Positions 18,520 to 28,700 of a stretch of 64,000 nt of DNA are shown here, one piece after another. The translations under genes were made by a program, and so were the position numbers. The notes below the pieces were generated by a model that saw only the letters and a program-made list of their open reading frames with translations, made no database searches and was not told where the DNA came from. This stretch comes from Bacteroidota bacterium (GTDB lineage Bacteria; Bacteroidota; Bacteroidia; Chitinophagales; Chitinophagaceae), in contig JAFEAE010000012.1 of NCBI GenBank assembly GCA_018266575.1, positions 124,001 through 188,000 of the forward strand, read 5' to 3'. The stretch's first letter is position 1. Each line of letters starts with the position of its first letter.

Positions 18520-19575
18520 TCAGGGGGTACCTGAAGAAATATCCTGTGCTTTCAGGAGCTCGTTTTGGCTATCCCGGTATTTAAGGATATTGAGGTAATT
18601 AAGCGCCAGCCGTATGCCATAATCTTCATAGGATTTGCTTGCCCAGGCTATGGCCCCGGAAAGATCGCCGTTGATCTCGCTGATGATGGCCATATTGTAA
18701 CAGGCACGCCCGGCTATTTTGGCATTGGCGCTTGTGGTTTCCCTGTTCCATATTTCAGCAGCACCGTTCCAATCACCTGCCTGTGCCCTGCGCCTGGCAA
18801 TGATGAACTGGTCGTTCCCCCGCACAAAATAATCTCTTGATACCCGGACCCAGAAAGGCAAAACACGGTCCGCATAGGATTGCCCTGCCTGGTTGCCCAC
18901 TTCTTTTATAGCTTCCTTTCGCTGGGCAACGGACGACACTGCCTGGGTAGGACTGAATGCGCTGACAGTAGTAGGGATATTGCGCGTAATAACGTATTCA
19001 TCAAGCACCGTCCTGGTGGAAGGGTCATATATCCTCCAGCCTGTTCTTACCGTAGTATTCATATTTACCGTAGTAGGGATCGATGAAATTGACCGGATGG
19101 CTGTGGTTATCGATACAGGGTTGAGCGGGTAGTTTACTTGCGTTCCCGCATCGAACAATTCCAGGGAGAACAGGGCATCGGTATGGCTGTTTTTACAGAT
19201 CTTTTCTACGGAGTCCCATGGTAAGGGATAGGGGAATACGCCTGCCCCGGTTGAGGTAAGCTGGACCGCAGTTAAGGGTACAACCCGGGTAAACCGGTTG
19301 TTTTTCATAAGTTCATCTGTCAGCCCTTCCAGGCTTGCCTGCACGCCTTCTTTTTGCAATTCATTATTTTCCAGCAAAAGGGCCTTATGGATGGCGTCAA
19401 GGGTACTGTATTCTTTGGAGGCCTTGCTCCTGTCCACTACGGCAACGGATTTGATGCCAGGGGAAATAGGTATCGGAGCAGGCTTTTGGACGCTTAACGT
19501 CATGATATTGGTGGAGCTGCAGGAACAGCAACCAAGGGCCAGGGCCAGGCAAATGAAGATGAACTGGTGCTTCAT
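18520..19575 (-). CDS. DUF6340 family lipoprotein
   Basis: An upstream Met exists, but the ATG at 19575 gives a clean lipoprotein signal (MKHQFIFICLALALGCCSC), so I used it. About 351 residues. The N-terminal half resembles DUF6340 (KSVAVVDRSKASKE, NRFTRVVPL, DALFSLELFDAGTQV). The C-terminal part is helical and TPR-like (GDWNGAAEIWNRETTS, ACYNMAIISEINGDLSGAIA). Family members are Bacteroidota cell-envelope lipoproteins of unknown role. It is monocistronic here. Confidence 0.8.
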   Translation of the reverse strand: MKHQFIFICLALALGCCSCSSTNIMTLSVQKPAPIPISPGIKSVAVVDRSKASKEYSTLDAIHKALLLENNELQKEGVQASLEGLTDELMKNNRFTRVVPLTAVQLTSTGAGVFPYPLPWDSVEKICKNSHTDALFSLELFDAGTQVNYPLNPVSITTAIRSISSIPTTVNMNTTVRTGWRIYDPSTRTVLDEYVITRNIPTTVSAFSPTQAVSSVAQRKEAIKEVGNQAGQSYADRVLPFWVRVSRDYFVRGNDQFIIARRRAQAGDWNGAAEIWNRETTSANAKIAGRACYNMAIISEINGDLSGAIAWASKSYEDYGIRLALNYLNILKYRDSQNELLKAQDISSGTP

Positions 19576-20049
19576 AATGGTAATTATTGGATTTAACAGC
19601 AATTATCTTATAAACGAATATTTTTCGTCTGTAGTGTCCTTAAAATAAACCGGTATAAAGTGCCCGAAGAAATAAAAAATCCAGGGAATTATAAGGAATG
19701 TTTCGGGTCGCGGTCAGCCATTTATACTACCTGCTTTCCACTTGTGCACGGCATTCATCAAAGCAGTGAGACTGCTGTTAAAATAGGCCTGACACCACGT
19801 TGCAAATCATTATTTGCAGTTATCTCATCGAATCATCATGGGTTCCCATACCCACAGACCCTCAGATACAAGCTTACTACAGAAAACACGTTGGTAAAAT
19901 CCAAAATACGTTGTAGGGAAAGTGGCACATAAAATGTGCTGCCGGATCTTATCAGTTATTAAAAATGAAACACCATACCAGGTCAATTATAAGGGCATAA
20001 AAAAATAAGCTATTCATTTCTTTAAAACTCAGTCAGGGTTTTATAGCAT
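19576..20049. other. Intergenic stretch, no gene seen
   Basis: About 600 bp separate the DUF6340 gene start from the next gene end. Short frames occur but have no coding character. The right part holds repeats R5 copy 1 and R4 copy 2, listed separately. Confidence 0.45.
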
Positions 20050-20094
20050 GGCTATCTAAGCCGACCAAGCGTCTGAGAGATCAGACGCTTTTTT
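20050..20094 (+). repeat. Repeat R5, copy 1, with strong hairpin terminator
   Basis: The core is GGCT-ATCTA-AGCCGAC, followed by a perfect 10-bp stem AAGCGTCTGA / TCAGACGCTT with loop GAGA and a T-run. The core recurs at 21887-21904 and 24545-24561, each time followed by a hairpin. No plus-strand gene ends just upstream, so this terminator has no obvious customer. Confidence 0.65.
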
Positions 20095-20126
20095 ATTTTT
20101 ATAACTATTTGGAAAAAGCAAATGAT

Positions 20127-20150
20127 GTCAGGTGATAGTACCTGACACGG
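20127..20150. repeat. Hairpin repeat R4, copy 2
   Basis: GTCAGGT-GATAGT-ACCTGAC is a perfect 7-bp stem followed by ACGG. It lies 21 bp beyond the stop of the adjacent minus-strand gene. It is paired with R5, in the same order and spacing as at 21878-21976. Confidence 0.65.
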
Positions 20151-20171
20151 CTCGATAAAAGTTTTTTAATA

Positions 20172-20744
20172 CTACTTGGCTTTATCAAATACTGTCTTCC
20201 AGGAACGCTCTTCGCCGAATGAGTTTGATTTTGCTTTGGCCTGAACGGAAATAGACTTGCCATCTTCGCTCAACTTCCAAACCTCCGTTACGTAAACTAA
20301 TAGTTGTTCCTGAACATCTACATGGTAAGGGGTGGGAACCATCTTGTGTACAATTGAGTTCACAGTCATCGTTTGTCCATCAGCCGACAACTTTACGGTA
20401 AATTTCTTTCCCCATTCCCGGCTATGATTAATTTGGCTTTCACTTTCTTTACCGTCGAAGGTCAGTTTCTCCTGGCTTGTAACCGGCGCTGTTCCGGGAA
20501 ACGAGCTTGATACCTCTATGGTTAGAAAATTTGCCTGCTCTGCTATTTTCATTGTTGTAGCCAGCATACGATCACCCGAGTAATAGCAGCAAACAATATT
20601 TCCGCCCATACTTATCGACTCTTTGGATTTCCATTCGCCAGAAAAGTTATGAGTATCCTTTTTTTGTTGAGCCTGTACGGCAAAATAAATTACTATTGTT
20701 AAGAGAATAACCAGGCAGAACAAAACGTTTCTTTTATTTTTCAT
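20172..20744 (-). CDS. Exported protein of unknown function
   Basis: A 190-residue protein with a signal peptide or single N-terminal helix (LFCLVILLTIVIYFAVQAQQ). The rest is beta-rich, starting with FSGEWKSKESISMGG and ending AKSNSFGEERSWKTVF. This pattern is seen in lipocalin-like or extracellular stress-type domains, but I cannot name the family. It is divergent from a membrane-anchored winged-helix regulator across 102 bp, so that regulator may control it. Confidence 0.68.
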   Translation of the reverse strand: MKNKRNVLFCLVILLTIVIYFAVQAQQKKDTHNFSGEWKSKESISMGGNIVCCYYSGDRMLATTMKIAEQANFLTIEVSSSFPGTAPVTSQEKLTFDGKESESQINHSREWGKKFTVKLSADGQTMTVNSIVHKMVPTPYHVDVQEQLLVYVTEVWKLSEDGKSISVQAKAKSNSFGEERSWKTVFDKAK

Positions 20745-20765
20745 TTGTTTTAAAATTGATTACAA

Positions 20766-20773
20766 CAAAATTA
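20766..20773 (-). promoter_or_regulatory. Candidate -7 box (TAATTTTG)
   Basis: On the minus strand the sequence reads TAATTTTG, a match to the Bacteroidota TAnnTTTG box, 22 bp upstream of the exported-protein start. The word TTTGACATT occurs twice in this gap (about 20776 and 20836), which could be a regulator half-site. Confidence 0.4.
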
Positions 20774-20846
20774 CTTTGACATTTTTCGCGTAAGGAATTT
20801 GGAGTGTAAATAAAAGTGTAACCTTTGTAAATATTATTTTGACATT

Positions 20847-21761
20847 ATGCTTTTAAGAAAAATTCTCCTGTCCGGGAAACGTAAATACCTGTACGGATTG
20901 TTACTGCTTGCATTTGTCTCTTTGATATGCGTGGCTTTCACTATTGGTGGCAGTGACGACTATGATATCGCCAGGCAGGAAATTTTACTCCGCAAGATCG
21001 GGCATGAAATATTATTACAGTCCGGCGACAGCACATCCCGTGTTCTTCCTGTAAAAAAAATTTCAGAAAATGAATACCAGATCAGCTTTGAGAAGGATCT
21101 TACTTTTCAACCCGAGTTCCTGGTGAATACCACTCAACGGTTGTTAGCCAATGATCCGCTCGCAAATGATTATGTTGTTAAGGTACTGAACTGTTCAGAT
21201 GCAAGCGTAGCTTATGGATATGCTATATCAAAAAATAAGAAAGATGATATTGTAGCCTGTAGAGGAAGAAGGCAACCCATAGGATGTTACATGATCAACA
21301 TTAAATTTAAACCCACAGCTATAATTACAAAAAAGCATGAATATCTTTTGGGCGCTCTTTCATTGTTAGCATTGGTTGGATTTATTTTTTTGAAATCTGT
21401 TAAACCGCAGAACGCTCTGATCAATAGTCAGGATACTGACTTGCCTGGCGGTCGGCATAGTGATATGTTCACTTTAGGGTCAATATCGTTCGACACAGAG
21501 GCCCGTAAACTCCTGATAAACGGAAAATCCATAGAGCTGACCAAAACTGAAAGCCGTGTATTGCGCATTTTCGCGTTGTCTCCGAACGAGATTATAGATC
21601 GAAGCCGGCTACAAAAAGAGATATGGGAAGATGAAGGTGTTATCGTTGGCCGCAGTCTCGATATGTTTATATCAAAACTCAGGAAAAAACTGGAATTAGA
21701 TCCGAATATCAAAATTGTTGTCATACGCGGTAAAGGATATAAGCTTGAAATCAGCTCTTAA
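20847..21761 (+). CDS. Membrane-anchored winged-helix transcriptional regulator
   Basis: A 304-residue protein with a one-component receptor layout. It has a short basic N-terminus, a TM helix (about residues 14-32), an extracytoplasmic domain of about 130 residues with conserved-looking Cys in NCSDAS, ACRGRR and GCYMIN, and a second TM helix (about 166-184). The cytoplasmic C-terminal domain (about 215-302) is OmpR/PhoB type: ELTKTESRVLRIF, RSRLQKEIWED, GRSLDMFISKLRKKL and a VVIRGKGYKLE wing. There is no receiver domain. It probably senses an envelope signal and binds DNA directly. The divergent exported gene is a likely target. Confidence 0.85.
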   Translation: MLLRKILLSGKRKYLYGLLLLAFVSLICVAFTIGGSDDYDIARQEILLRKIGHEILLQSGDSTSRVLPVKKISENEYQISFEKDLTFQPEFLVNTTQRLLANDPLANDYVVKVLNCSDASVAYGYAISKNKKDDIVACRGRRQPIGCYMINIKFKPTAIITKKHEYLLGALSLLALVGFIFLKSVKPQNALINSQDTDLPGGRHSDMFTLGSISFDTEARKLLINGKSIELTKTESRVLRIFALSPNEIIDRSRLQKEIWEDEGVIVGRSLDMFISKLRKKLELDPNIKIVVIRGKGYKLEISS

Positions 21762-21877
21762 GAAAATCTTTCTGTTCTGAAATAATGTTAGTAGAATTCA
21801 ATATTACGCAGACGGTTTGTTTTTTTACAGTTAGTTAAGTCAGATTTAAGAATATTTTGCAAATCATATAAGGCGAA

Positions 21878-21930
21878 GTTCGAACTCAGGCTACCCAAGC
21901 CGACATGCGTCTGAGCAATCAGACACTTGT
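21878..21930. repeat. Repeat R5, copy 2
   Basis: It begins GTTCGAACTCA, then GGCT-ACCCA-AGCCGAC (to 21904), then a weaker hairpin GTCTGA-GCAA-TCAGAC followed by a T-rich stretch. It lies between two convergent gene ends, with R4 copy 3 next to it. Confidence 0.65.
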
Positions 21931-21952
21931 TTGTTTTTTCAACTGTGCAAGA

Positions 21953-21976
21953 GTCTGGTGATAACACCTGACACGG
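21953..21976. repeat. Hairpin repeat R4, copy 3
   Basis: GTCTGGTG-ATAA-CACCTGAC with one mismatch, followed by ACGG. It lies 14 bp beyond the stop of the ABC permease gene and may end its transcript, though no T-run follows. Confidence 0.6.
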
Positions 21977-21990
21977 AGTACTTTTCTTAA

Positions 21991-24390
21991 TTAATCCATT
22001 CTCAAACTCTTTATAGGATTTGCGACTGCTGCTTTTATTGATTGAAAACTTACCGTTATTAATGCAATCAGCATCACTAATAATGCTGCTGAAGCAAACA
22101 GCGGCCAACTTATTGTAATGCGGTATGGAAATTTTTGCAACCATTTATTCGCAATCATATATGCAAGCGGAGATGCAATCACCAACGCTATTATAACTAA
22201 CTTTATAAAATCGGTAGAAAGATTTGTTACAATGCTTTTTACGGATGCACCAAAAACTTTTCGTATACCAATTTCTTTTGTTCTTTTTTCTACAGATAAA
22301 ACTGATAAACCAAATAAACCGATGCAGGAAATAAAAATGGTTAATATGGCGCCGAACAAAATAATCTGCTTCCATTTTTCAACCTCAGAATATTGCTTCC
22401 TGTTGTCATCATTTTTAAATGTGTATGAATATGGGCTTAACGGATAAAATTGCGTGAATGTTTTCTGTATCCATTTTAAACTTTCAGTTACAGATCTTGG
22501 GTTTAATTTGATGTAAAAAGTTCCATACAAATTATCATTCTTCATGGTGAATAATTGCGGTCTTATTTTTTCGTTTAACGAAGCAAAATGATAATCTTTT
22601 ACCACGCCGATTACCCGATAGATTTTATTGTTGTCAAAAGAGAATTTTAAGGTTTCGCCAATCGGGTGGTTCCAGTTTGCAGCTTTTACAAAACTTTCAT
22701 TTACGATAACAGATTGTGAGGAATCCGAAGGAAATGCAGTTGAAAAATTTCTTCCTGCAACTAACGGAACTTTTAATAAAGCCAAATAATTTTCATCAAC
22801 AGTTTCGTAAGCAAATTGTATAATAGAATCAATAGCATTTCTTGCTGCTGCTTGGTCATAGCCTGCATTCTTTGCGGTAATTCCGACAATCTTTGGGTTT
22901 TTAAGCAATTCATTTTTAAAAACAGCAGCATCGGCATGTTTCATTCTCTCTTTATTCACGACGACAAGATTCTTATCATCATATCCTAACTTTGTTTTGG
23001 TAAGAAAATTAAACTGTGAATAAATGATAAACGTAGCCATGATTAAAAAGGATGACAGTGCAAACTGTAGTACCACCAGCGATTTTTGCAAATAATTTTT
23101 CCCTGCTATTTTAAAACGGTTGGATAGTGTGTGCACAGGATTATAACCTGATAACACCAATGCAGGATAAATGCCTGCTAGCAATGCAGTAATAAGATAC
23201 AACATGATATAGCCTGCAATCAATTTTGCGTCGGATAAATAAGAAAGTGACAATGCTTTGCTGGAAAGATTATTAAACAAAGGCAATAATACTCCCACCA
23301 ACACAATTGCCAATACAAAAGCAATGGTGCATAAGAAAAACGATTCGCCGAGAAACTGCATGATCAATTGCTTTCTGTTGCCGCCAATCACTTTTCGAAT
23401 GCCTACTTCTTTGGCACGTCTTGCAGAACGTGCTGCGGAAAGGTTCACAAAATTTATACACGCAATCAATAACACAAACAACGCAATGCCTGAAAGCAGA
23501 TAAGAGTATACCGGGTTGCTTGCACTGGCATCATTTGCGGGAAGATCGGTGCTTAAATGCATGTCAGAATACGGCTGCAAAAAATACGTGGTACCCATCT
23601 TGGCATCAGCTCCGAAGCCAAATTTTTTTGCCAGTGCCTCATAAGTTTGCTTCGCGTCTTTTATATAAAAAGCCTGCATCTGATTTTCCACTGTTTGCAG
23701 GTTTGCTTTATCATTCAGTACTACAAATGTGTTCAGAAAATTGCCGAAGAACCAATTTGCAGTATTTTTTGCATCTTCATTGGATTCTCGGAAAGGCAGT
23801 AACATATCAAATTGTATGGAAGAGTTTTGAGGGCAACGTTTTGCAACAGCCGTTACTTTGTAAGGAACAAAATTAGAATCTTCTTTTATCATCATCACTT
23901 TGCCAACAACATCAGTTGTAGCAAAATATCTTTTTGCTGCATCTTCACTCAATACAATGGAATGTGGTTCTGTTAAACAACTTTTATAATTGCCTCCCGA
24001 CAACGGAAAAGTGAATATGGAGAAGAAGGTCGAATCAACATACAACAAGCTCTGCGATTCCACTTCTGTCCCCGTTTTTATATCTTCTACGCCATTTTGT
24101 ATGCGTACAAAAGATATTATGCCGGAAATATTTTGCGTAAAACGAGGTCCTTGCAAAAAGCCTGTGTTGCCCATTTCCTTTTCCTGCCCTTGCTGTTTCG
24201 ATTTTGAAACAATGCGGTAAATGTTGTTTACATTTTTGTGAAACCTGTCAAAACTTACTTCATCTTTTACATATAACATGATGAGCATTGCACAAGCCAA
24301 ACCCATGCTTAATCCTGCAATGTTGATGAAAGAATAAACTCTGTTCCGCGCAAGGTTCCTGAACGTTGTCTTGAAAAAGCTTCTGAACAT
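21991..24390 (-). CDS. ABC transporter permease, MacB/FtsX type
   Basis: A 799-residue protein with two FtsX-like units. The N-terminus is FRSFFKTTFRNLARNRVYSF, followed by TM1 (about 20-42). A large extracytoplasmic MacB-like core with the DEVSFDRFHKN signature follows, then three TM helices (about 285-310, 340-365, 380-405). A second periplasmic segment and three C-terminal helices complete it. The EVGIRKVIGG and EIGIRKVFGA motifs mark the two permease halves. No ATPase gene is adjacent, so it must use one encoded elsewhere. This class exports or mechanically transmits signals; the substrate is unknown. Confidence 0.88.
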   Translation of the reverse strand: MFRSFFKTTFRNLARNRVYSFINIAGLSMGLACAMLIMLYVKDEVSFDRFHKNVNNIYRIVSKSKQQGQEKEMGNTGFLQGPRFTQNISGIISFVRIQNGVEDIKTGTEVESQSLLYVDSTFFSIFTFPLSGGNYKSCLTEPHSIVLSEDAAKRYFATTDVVGKVMMIKEDSNFVPYKVTAVAKRCPQNSSIQFDMLLPFRESNEDAKNTANWFFGNFLNTFVVLNDKANLQTVENQMQAFYIKDAKQTYEALAKKFGFGADAKMGTTYFLQPYSDMHLSTDLPANDASASNPVYSYLLSGIALFVLLIACINFVNLSAARSARRAKEVGIRKVIGGNRKQLIMQFLGESFFLCTIAFVLAIVLVGVLLPLFNNLSSKALSLSYLSDAKLIAGYIMLYLITALLAGIYPALVLSGYNPVHTLSNRFKIAGKNYLQKSLVVLQFALSSFLIMATFIIYSQFNFLTKTKLGYDDKNLVVVNKERMKHADAAVFKNELLKNPKIVGITAKNAGYDQAAARNAIDSIIQFAYETVDENYLALLKVPLVAGRNFSTAFPSDSSQSVIVNESFVKAANWNHPIGETLKFSFDNNKIYRVIGVVKDYHFASLNEKIRPQLFTMKNDNLYGTFYIKLNPRSVTESLKWIQKTFTQFYPLSPYSYTFKNDDNRKQYSEVEKWKQIILFGAILTIFISCIGLFGLSVLSVEKRTKEIGIRKVFGASVKSIVTNLSTDFIKLVIIALVIASPLAYMIANKWLQKFPYRITISWPLFASAALLVMLIALITVSFQSIKAAVANPIKSLRMD

Positions 24391-24534
24391 AAACAGTTAT
24401 TTAGGGATGAAGATGCTTATTTAAGCAATTTCCATAAAAATTGATGTTTATTAAATACTCGTCTTAATAGCCCTAATGACAAATGAAAATATTTACAATC
24501 TTATAAGAATATTTCTCAAATCTTCAATTATCAA

Positions 24535-24597
24535 GTTAGAACTCAGGCTACCTAAGCCGACGAAAAAAGCTTCACAGAAACGTGAGGCTTTTTTATT
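24535..24597 (+). repeat. Repeat R5, copy 3, with tRNA-Pro-like terminator
   Basis: GTTAGAACTCAGGCTACCTA then AGCCGAC, followed at 24563 by an A-run, a GCTTCAC / GTGAGGC stem and a T-run. The terminator is nearly identical to the one after tRNA-Pro. It sits between two divergent genes, where no transcript would need ending. Confidence 0.7.
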
Positions 24598-24665
24598 TTG
24601 ATAAGTATGTGAAGATCCACCCGTAAGTTGTCGTTTTTACACTGTGTTAAATTCTGTTGGAACTT

Positions 24666-24673
24666 TAATTTTG
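24666..24673 (+). promoter_or_regulatory. Candidate -7 box (TAATTTTG)
   Basis: A match to TAnnTTTG located 36 bp before the alpha/beta hydrolase start. I see no clear -33 element at the usual 19-21 bp spacing. Confidence 0.4.
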
Positions 24674-24708
24674 TATTGTTAAATTCAATCTGCAATTAAT
24701 ATAACGGT

Positions 24709-25581
24709 ATGAAAAATTTACTCAATACACGCAATGCTCTTAAATCAATGATGCTACTAATTGCAATTATGTTTGTAGCATCCCGGTCAAATGGGCAACA
24801 AATCAAACCTTCCAAAAGTGGTTACGCCCCTATTAATGGGATCAAAGTTTATTACGAAGTATATGGCGAGGGTAAGCCTTTAATTTTACTGCATGGTGCT
24901 TTTTATACAATTGAAATGAACTGGGGCGAATTAATCCCTAAGTTGTCTAAAACCCGTAAAGTGATTGCCATTGAAATGCAGGGGCATGGACATTCACCGT
25001 TTTCCGACAGGAAATTATCAATTACTAATCTGGCAAGTGATGTAGAGAAAGTAATGGATTACCTGAAAATAGACAGCGCTGATGTTGCAGGCTATAGCAT
25101 GGGTGGTTCTGTGGCTTACCAATTTGCCGTACAAAGCCCTAAGCGGTTAAGAAAATTAGTGATTATTTCTTCTACTTATAAAACGAATGGGTGGCTACCC
25201 ATAGTTAACGGGGCATTTAAAGATTTTAAGCCTGAATTTTTTGATAATACACCACTACAAGCAGCGTACGATGCTGTGGCTCCTGATAAAACAAAATGGA
25301 GAAAGTTTTTAGAGCAAATGTTTGTTTTCGCCAAGGAGCCATTCAATGTGGGAGATTCCAATATTGCAAAAATATCGGCGCCTGTATTAATCATATCGGG
25401 AGACAATGATGGGCTGGATAAAATTGAGTTGATAAAAACATATCAATTGTTGGGAGGCGGTGTTTCAGACCTGCAGCCAATGCCGAAATCGCAATTGGCA
25501 ATAGTGCCTTCACAAGGTCATGTTAGCCTGATGATGCAGACAACAACGATTTTGACGTACTTGAACAATTTTTTAAAATGA
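24709..25581 (+). CDS. Exported alpha/beta hydrolase
   Basis: A 290-residue hydrolase with an N-terminal signal (MMLLIAIMFVASRSNGQQ). The oxyanion region is LILLHGAFYT, the nucleophile elbow GYSMGGS has S130, the acid is D232 or D234 in SGDNDGL, and the base is H271 in SQGHVSLM. All catalytic positions are present. This fits periplasmic or secreted alpha/beta-fold hydrolases; the substrate is unknown. It is monocistronic. Confidence 0.87.
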   Translation: MKNLLNTRNALKSMMLLIAIMFVASRSNGQQIKPSKSGYAPINGIKVYYEVYGEGKPLILLHGAFYTIEMNWGELIPKLSKTRKVIAIEMQGHGHSPFSDRKLSITNLASDVEKVMDYLKIDSADVAGYSMGGSVAYQFAVQSPKRLRKLVIISSTYKTNGWLPIVNGAFKDFKPEFFDNTPLQAAYDAVAPDKTKWRKFLEQMFVFAKEPFNVGDSNIAKISAPVLIISGDNDGLDKIELIKTYQLLGGGVSDLQPMPKSQLAIVPSQGHVSLMMQTTTILTYLNNFLK

Positions 25582-25784
25582 CCTTAAAACTTCAAATCAA
25601 CTAAAAGCTATAATGAATTGCGCCTAACGATCAGGTATATGCGAAGGAATAGCAATACCTATTTGAATGCATTAATGACCATCATTTTTTGTGCGGCATC
25701 ACTTAACGGTTCATCGTCATGATCAATGTTAAGATAGGCCTACCTTGTATTTTTTATTAGCTATTATCATTGAATAGTAAAAAT

Positions 25785-28700
25785 TTATGCAGCCTTCAAT
25801 TGCTGTACCACTTCACCAATTATTTTTCCGAGTTTGTCAACGAGCTCCTGCAGGCGAGGGGAGTCGTCACCGCTTTTTGCGCAACTTTCAATTTCGCGTA
25901 TATCTTCCTGCAACGTAGTGATGCCAATAAGGTCAATGGAAGATTTTAACCGGTGCGCTGTTTTGTTTACTTTTTCAAAATCCTTGTTGTTATATGCATT
26001 TGCTATTTCCATGGCAGACACGGGGCCCTGGTCAATAAAAATGTTGATCATTTTATGAATGAATGCCCTGTCGCCATTGGCGATATCTTCCAGCCTTTTT
26101 AAATTGAAAAGCGCATTACCTGCGTAGGTATAATGTTTCTTTTCTGCAGAAACAATTTCAGGCGTGCCTAACCATCTTGCAGTGATCTGCAGGAGCTGGT
26201 TTTCATCAAATGGCTTGGATAAATAATCGTTCATGCCCGCTTCAATAAAGCGTGCTGCATCTCCTTTTAATGCAAGCGCCGTGAGGGCGATTATCGGAAG
26301 CTTCCTGCTGATATTTTCGCGAATCAATCTTGTTGCTTCAATCCCATCCATCACCGGCATTTGCACATCCATCAACACAAGGTCATAGGAATTGTTTTTT
26401 ATTTTCTCTATCGCTTCAATCCCGTTTTGCGCCTCATCAGAAACTGCACCATAATTATTCAGGATTGTTGTTGCTACCAACCTGTTCATCTCGTTATCAT
26501 CTGTAATTAAAATCCGTTTTCCCTTAAGCATATTATTATCTAACTGTATTGTTTCTTTATTAGGAAGGTCGTCAGCTGTTCCTGTTAGTAACGGAATATT
26601 GAAAACAACTTTTGTCCCAACACCTTTTTTGCTTTCTACAGAAATTGTGCCCCCCATAAATTCTATCAGTTCTTTGCAAATGCTCATGCCAAGGCCGGTT
26701 CCGCCAAAACGCCTCGTTACAGATTCATCTTCCTGCCTGAATTTCTGAAAAAGGTTTTTCATGAAATTTTCATCCATGCCGATGCCTGTATCAGAAACAG
26801 TAAATTCCACATGTTGCAAATTCCTTTCTTCAAAAACTTTACACGTAATAACTACATTACCCTTTTCCGTAAACTTAATTGCATTGGAAACAAGGTTCAA
26901 TAATACCTGGTTGATGCGATAAGGATCACCGATCAAAACATCGGCAGGCAAAGGATCTGTAAATGAATAACTCAACGCCAGCCCTTTTTCTTCCGCTTTA
27001 TGCATCATCACCTGTGTTACCTGCTCAACAAGGTCTTTTACTTTGAAGCCAATTTCTTCTACGGTTAATTTTCCTGCTTCTAATTTCGACAGGTCGAGAA
27101 TATCATTGATGATGACAAGCAGGTTATCTGCCGCTGAATGAATAATTTTCAAATAGAATTTCTGGTTATCATCAAGCGAAGTTTTTTCCAATTGCCTCGA
27201 CATTCCCATAATTGCATTCATCGGCGTCCTGATCTCATGGCTCATGTTGGCTAAGAAAGATTGTTTTGCTTTTGCAGATGATTCTGCCAGTTCTCTTGCT
27301 TCAACCAATTCATGCTCCAATTCTTTTTGTTCAGTGATGTCAAGATGAATGCCTACCGATCCGATAAGCTCTCCTGTTTCCGCATATCTCGGGGCGCCAC
27401 TGATGAGCCACCATTTTGTTTTTCCTTCTTTATTTTTTACAGCCATCTCGTAAACATCGGAAACGCTTTTTTTGCGGTTATCATTTTTTATTTCCAATAA
27501 CTGGATGTTTTCATCACGCACAAAAAGATTTGATGCGTTGTTGCCGATGAGTTCTTCCTGTGTGTAACCACTCATGTCGCAGAAACTTTGGTTGGCATAT
27601 TGAATGATCTCCTGCGTATCCACTTCAAGCAAACCGAGGTTCATGTTCTCTATGATGTTCCGGTATTTTTTTTCATTAAGCTGTATTACAAGCTCTGCTT
27701 CTTTTTCTTTTGTTGTGTTAAGAATGATCCCTGTATAAACGCGTGAACCATTTTCAGCCATGTGTGAGAAAGATGAACTCAGGTGCAGCCACTGCACAGG
27801 TTTTCCTTCTGCTGCAAAACGCCCTTCAAAATGATAAGGCCCGTTTATTTTACGTGCCCGGTCGCTCGCTGCCTTTTCTCGGGCCACATCATCAGGATGA
27901 AGGAGGTTATAAAAATTCTGCAGATCTTCTTCAGTAAACCCGATTTTTTTCTCAGCATCAGGACTGATATAAATAAACGATTCCTGTCCTGCCGGGGAAA
28001 ATTCATATTTGTAAAGGATGCCGGGAATATTTTCTTCGAGTGAGCGGAACAATTCCTGGTTTTCACGAAGTGCTTTTTCTGTTTCTTTAATAGCAGTGAT
28101 ATCGGTATGTGTGCCGATGATGCGAACAGGTTTATTATTTACATCTTTTTCGATAACTACACCTTTATCCAATACCCACCGTAATTCACCCGATTTATGC
28201 ACCATCCGGTATTCGAGTGTGTGATGTGATTTTTCTCCTGAAATATAATCTTTATGATTTTGCTGTAATAACGGCAGATCACCGGGATAAATATTTTTCC
28301 ACCACAGGTCTTTGTTCGTATTGAAGTCGTGCTGGTCGTAACCAAGTAACTGATGTTTCTCATCAGAGAATTTTGTTTCACCGGTGAGATAATTATGTTC
28401 CCAAAGATTATCACCGATCTTATTCAATGCAAGTCGGAACCTGTTCTCCATCTCTTTTTCTTCGGTGATATCATCGATTATGCCGAAATATTCTGTAACA
28501 TTTCCATTGTCGTCTTTAACAGGCTGCGTGTAAGAGCGCCCCCAAAACCATGTGCCATCTTTTCTGTAATAGATGACGTCGATATGAAACGGGTTCCCTT
28601 TAAAAAACTCTTCCATTATTTTTTCCAATGAACCCTGGTCTGTTAGCGGCCCGCGGCATAATTCGATAGGAGTGCGGCCGATCGTTTCTATTCTTGAAAA

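Noticed and set aside
19660..19932. 90-codon plus-strand frame in the intergenic stretch
   Set aside because: Random composition, rich in Cys, His and Ser, no recognisable motif.
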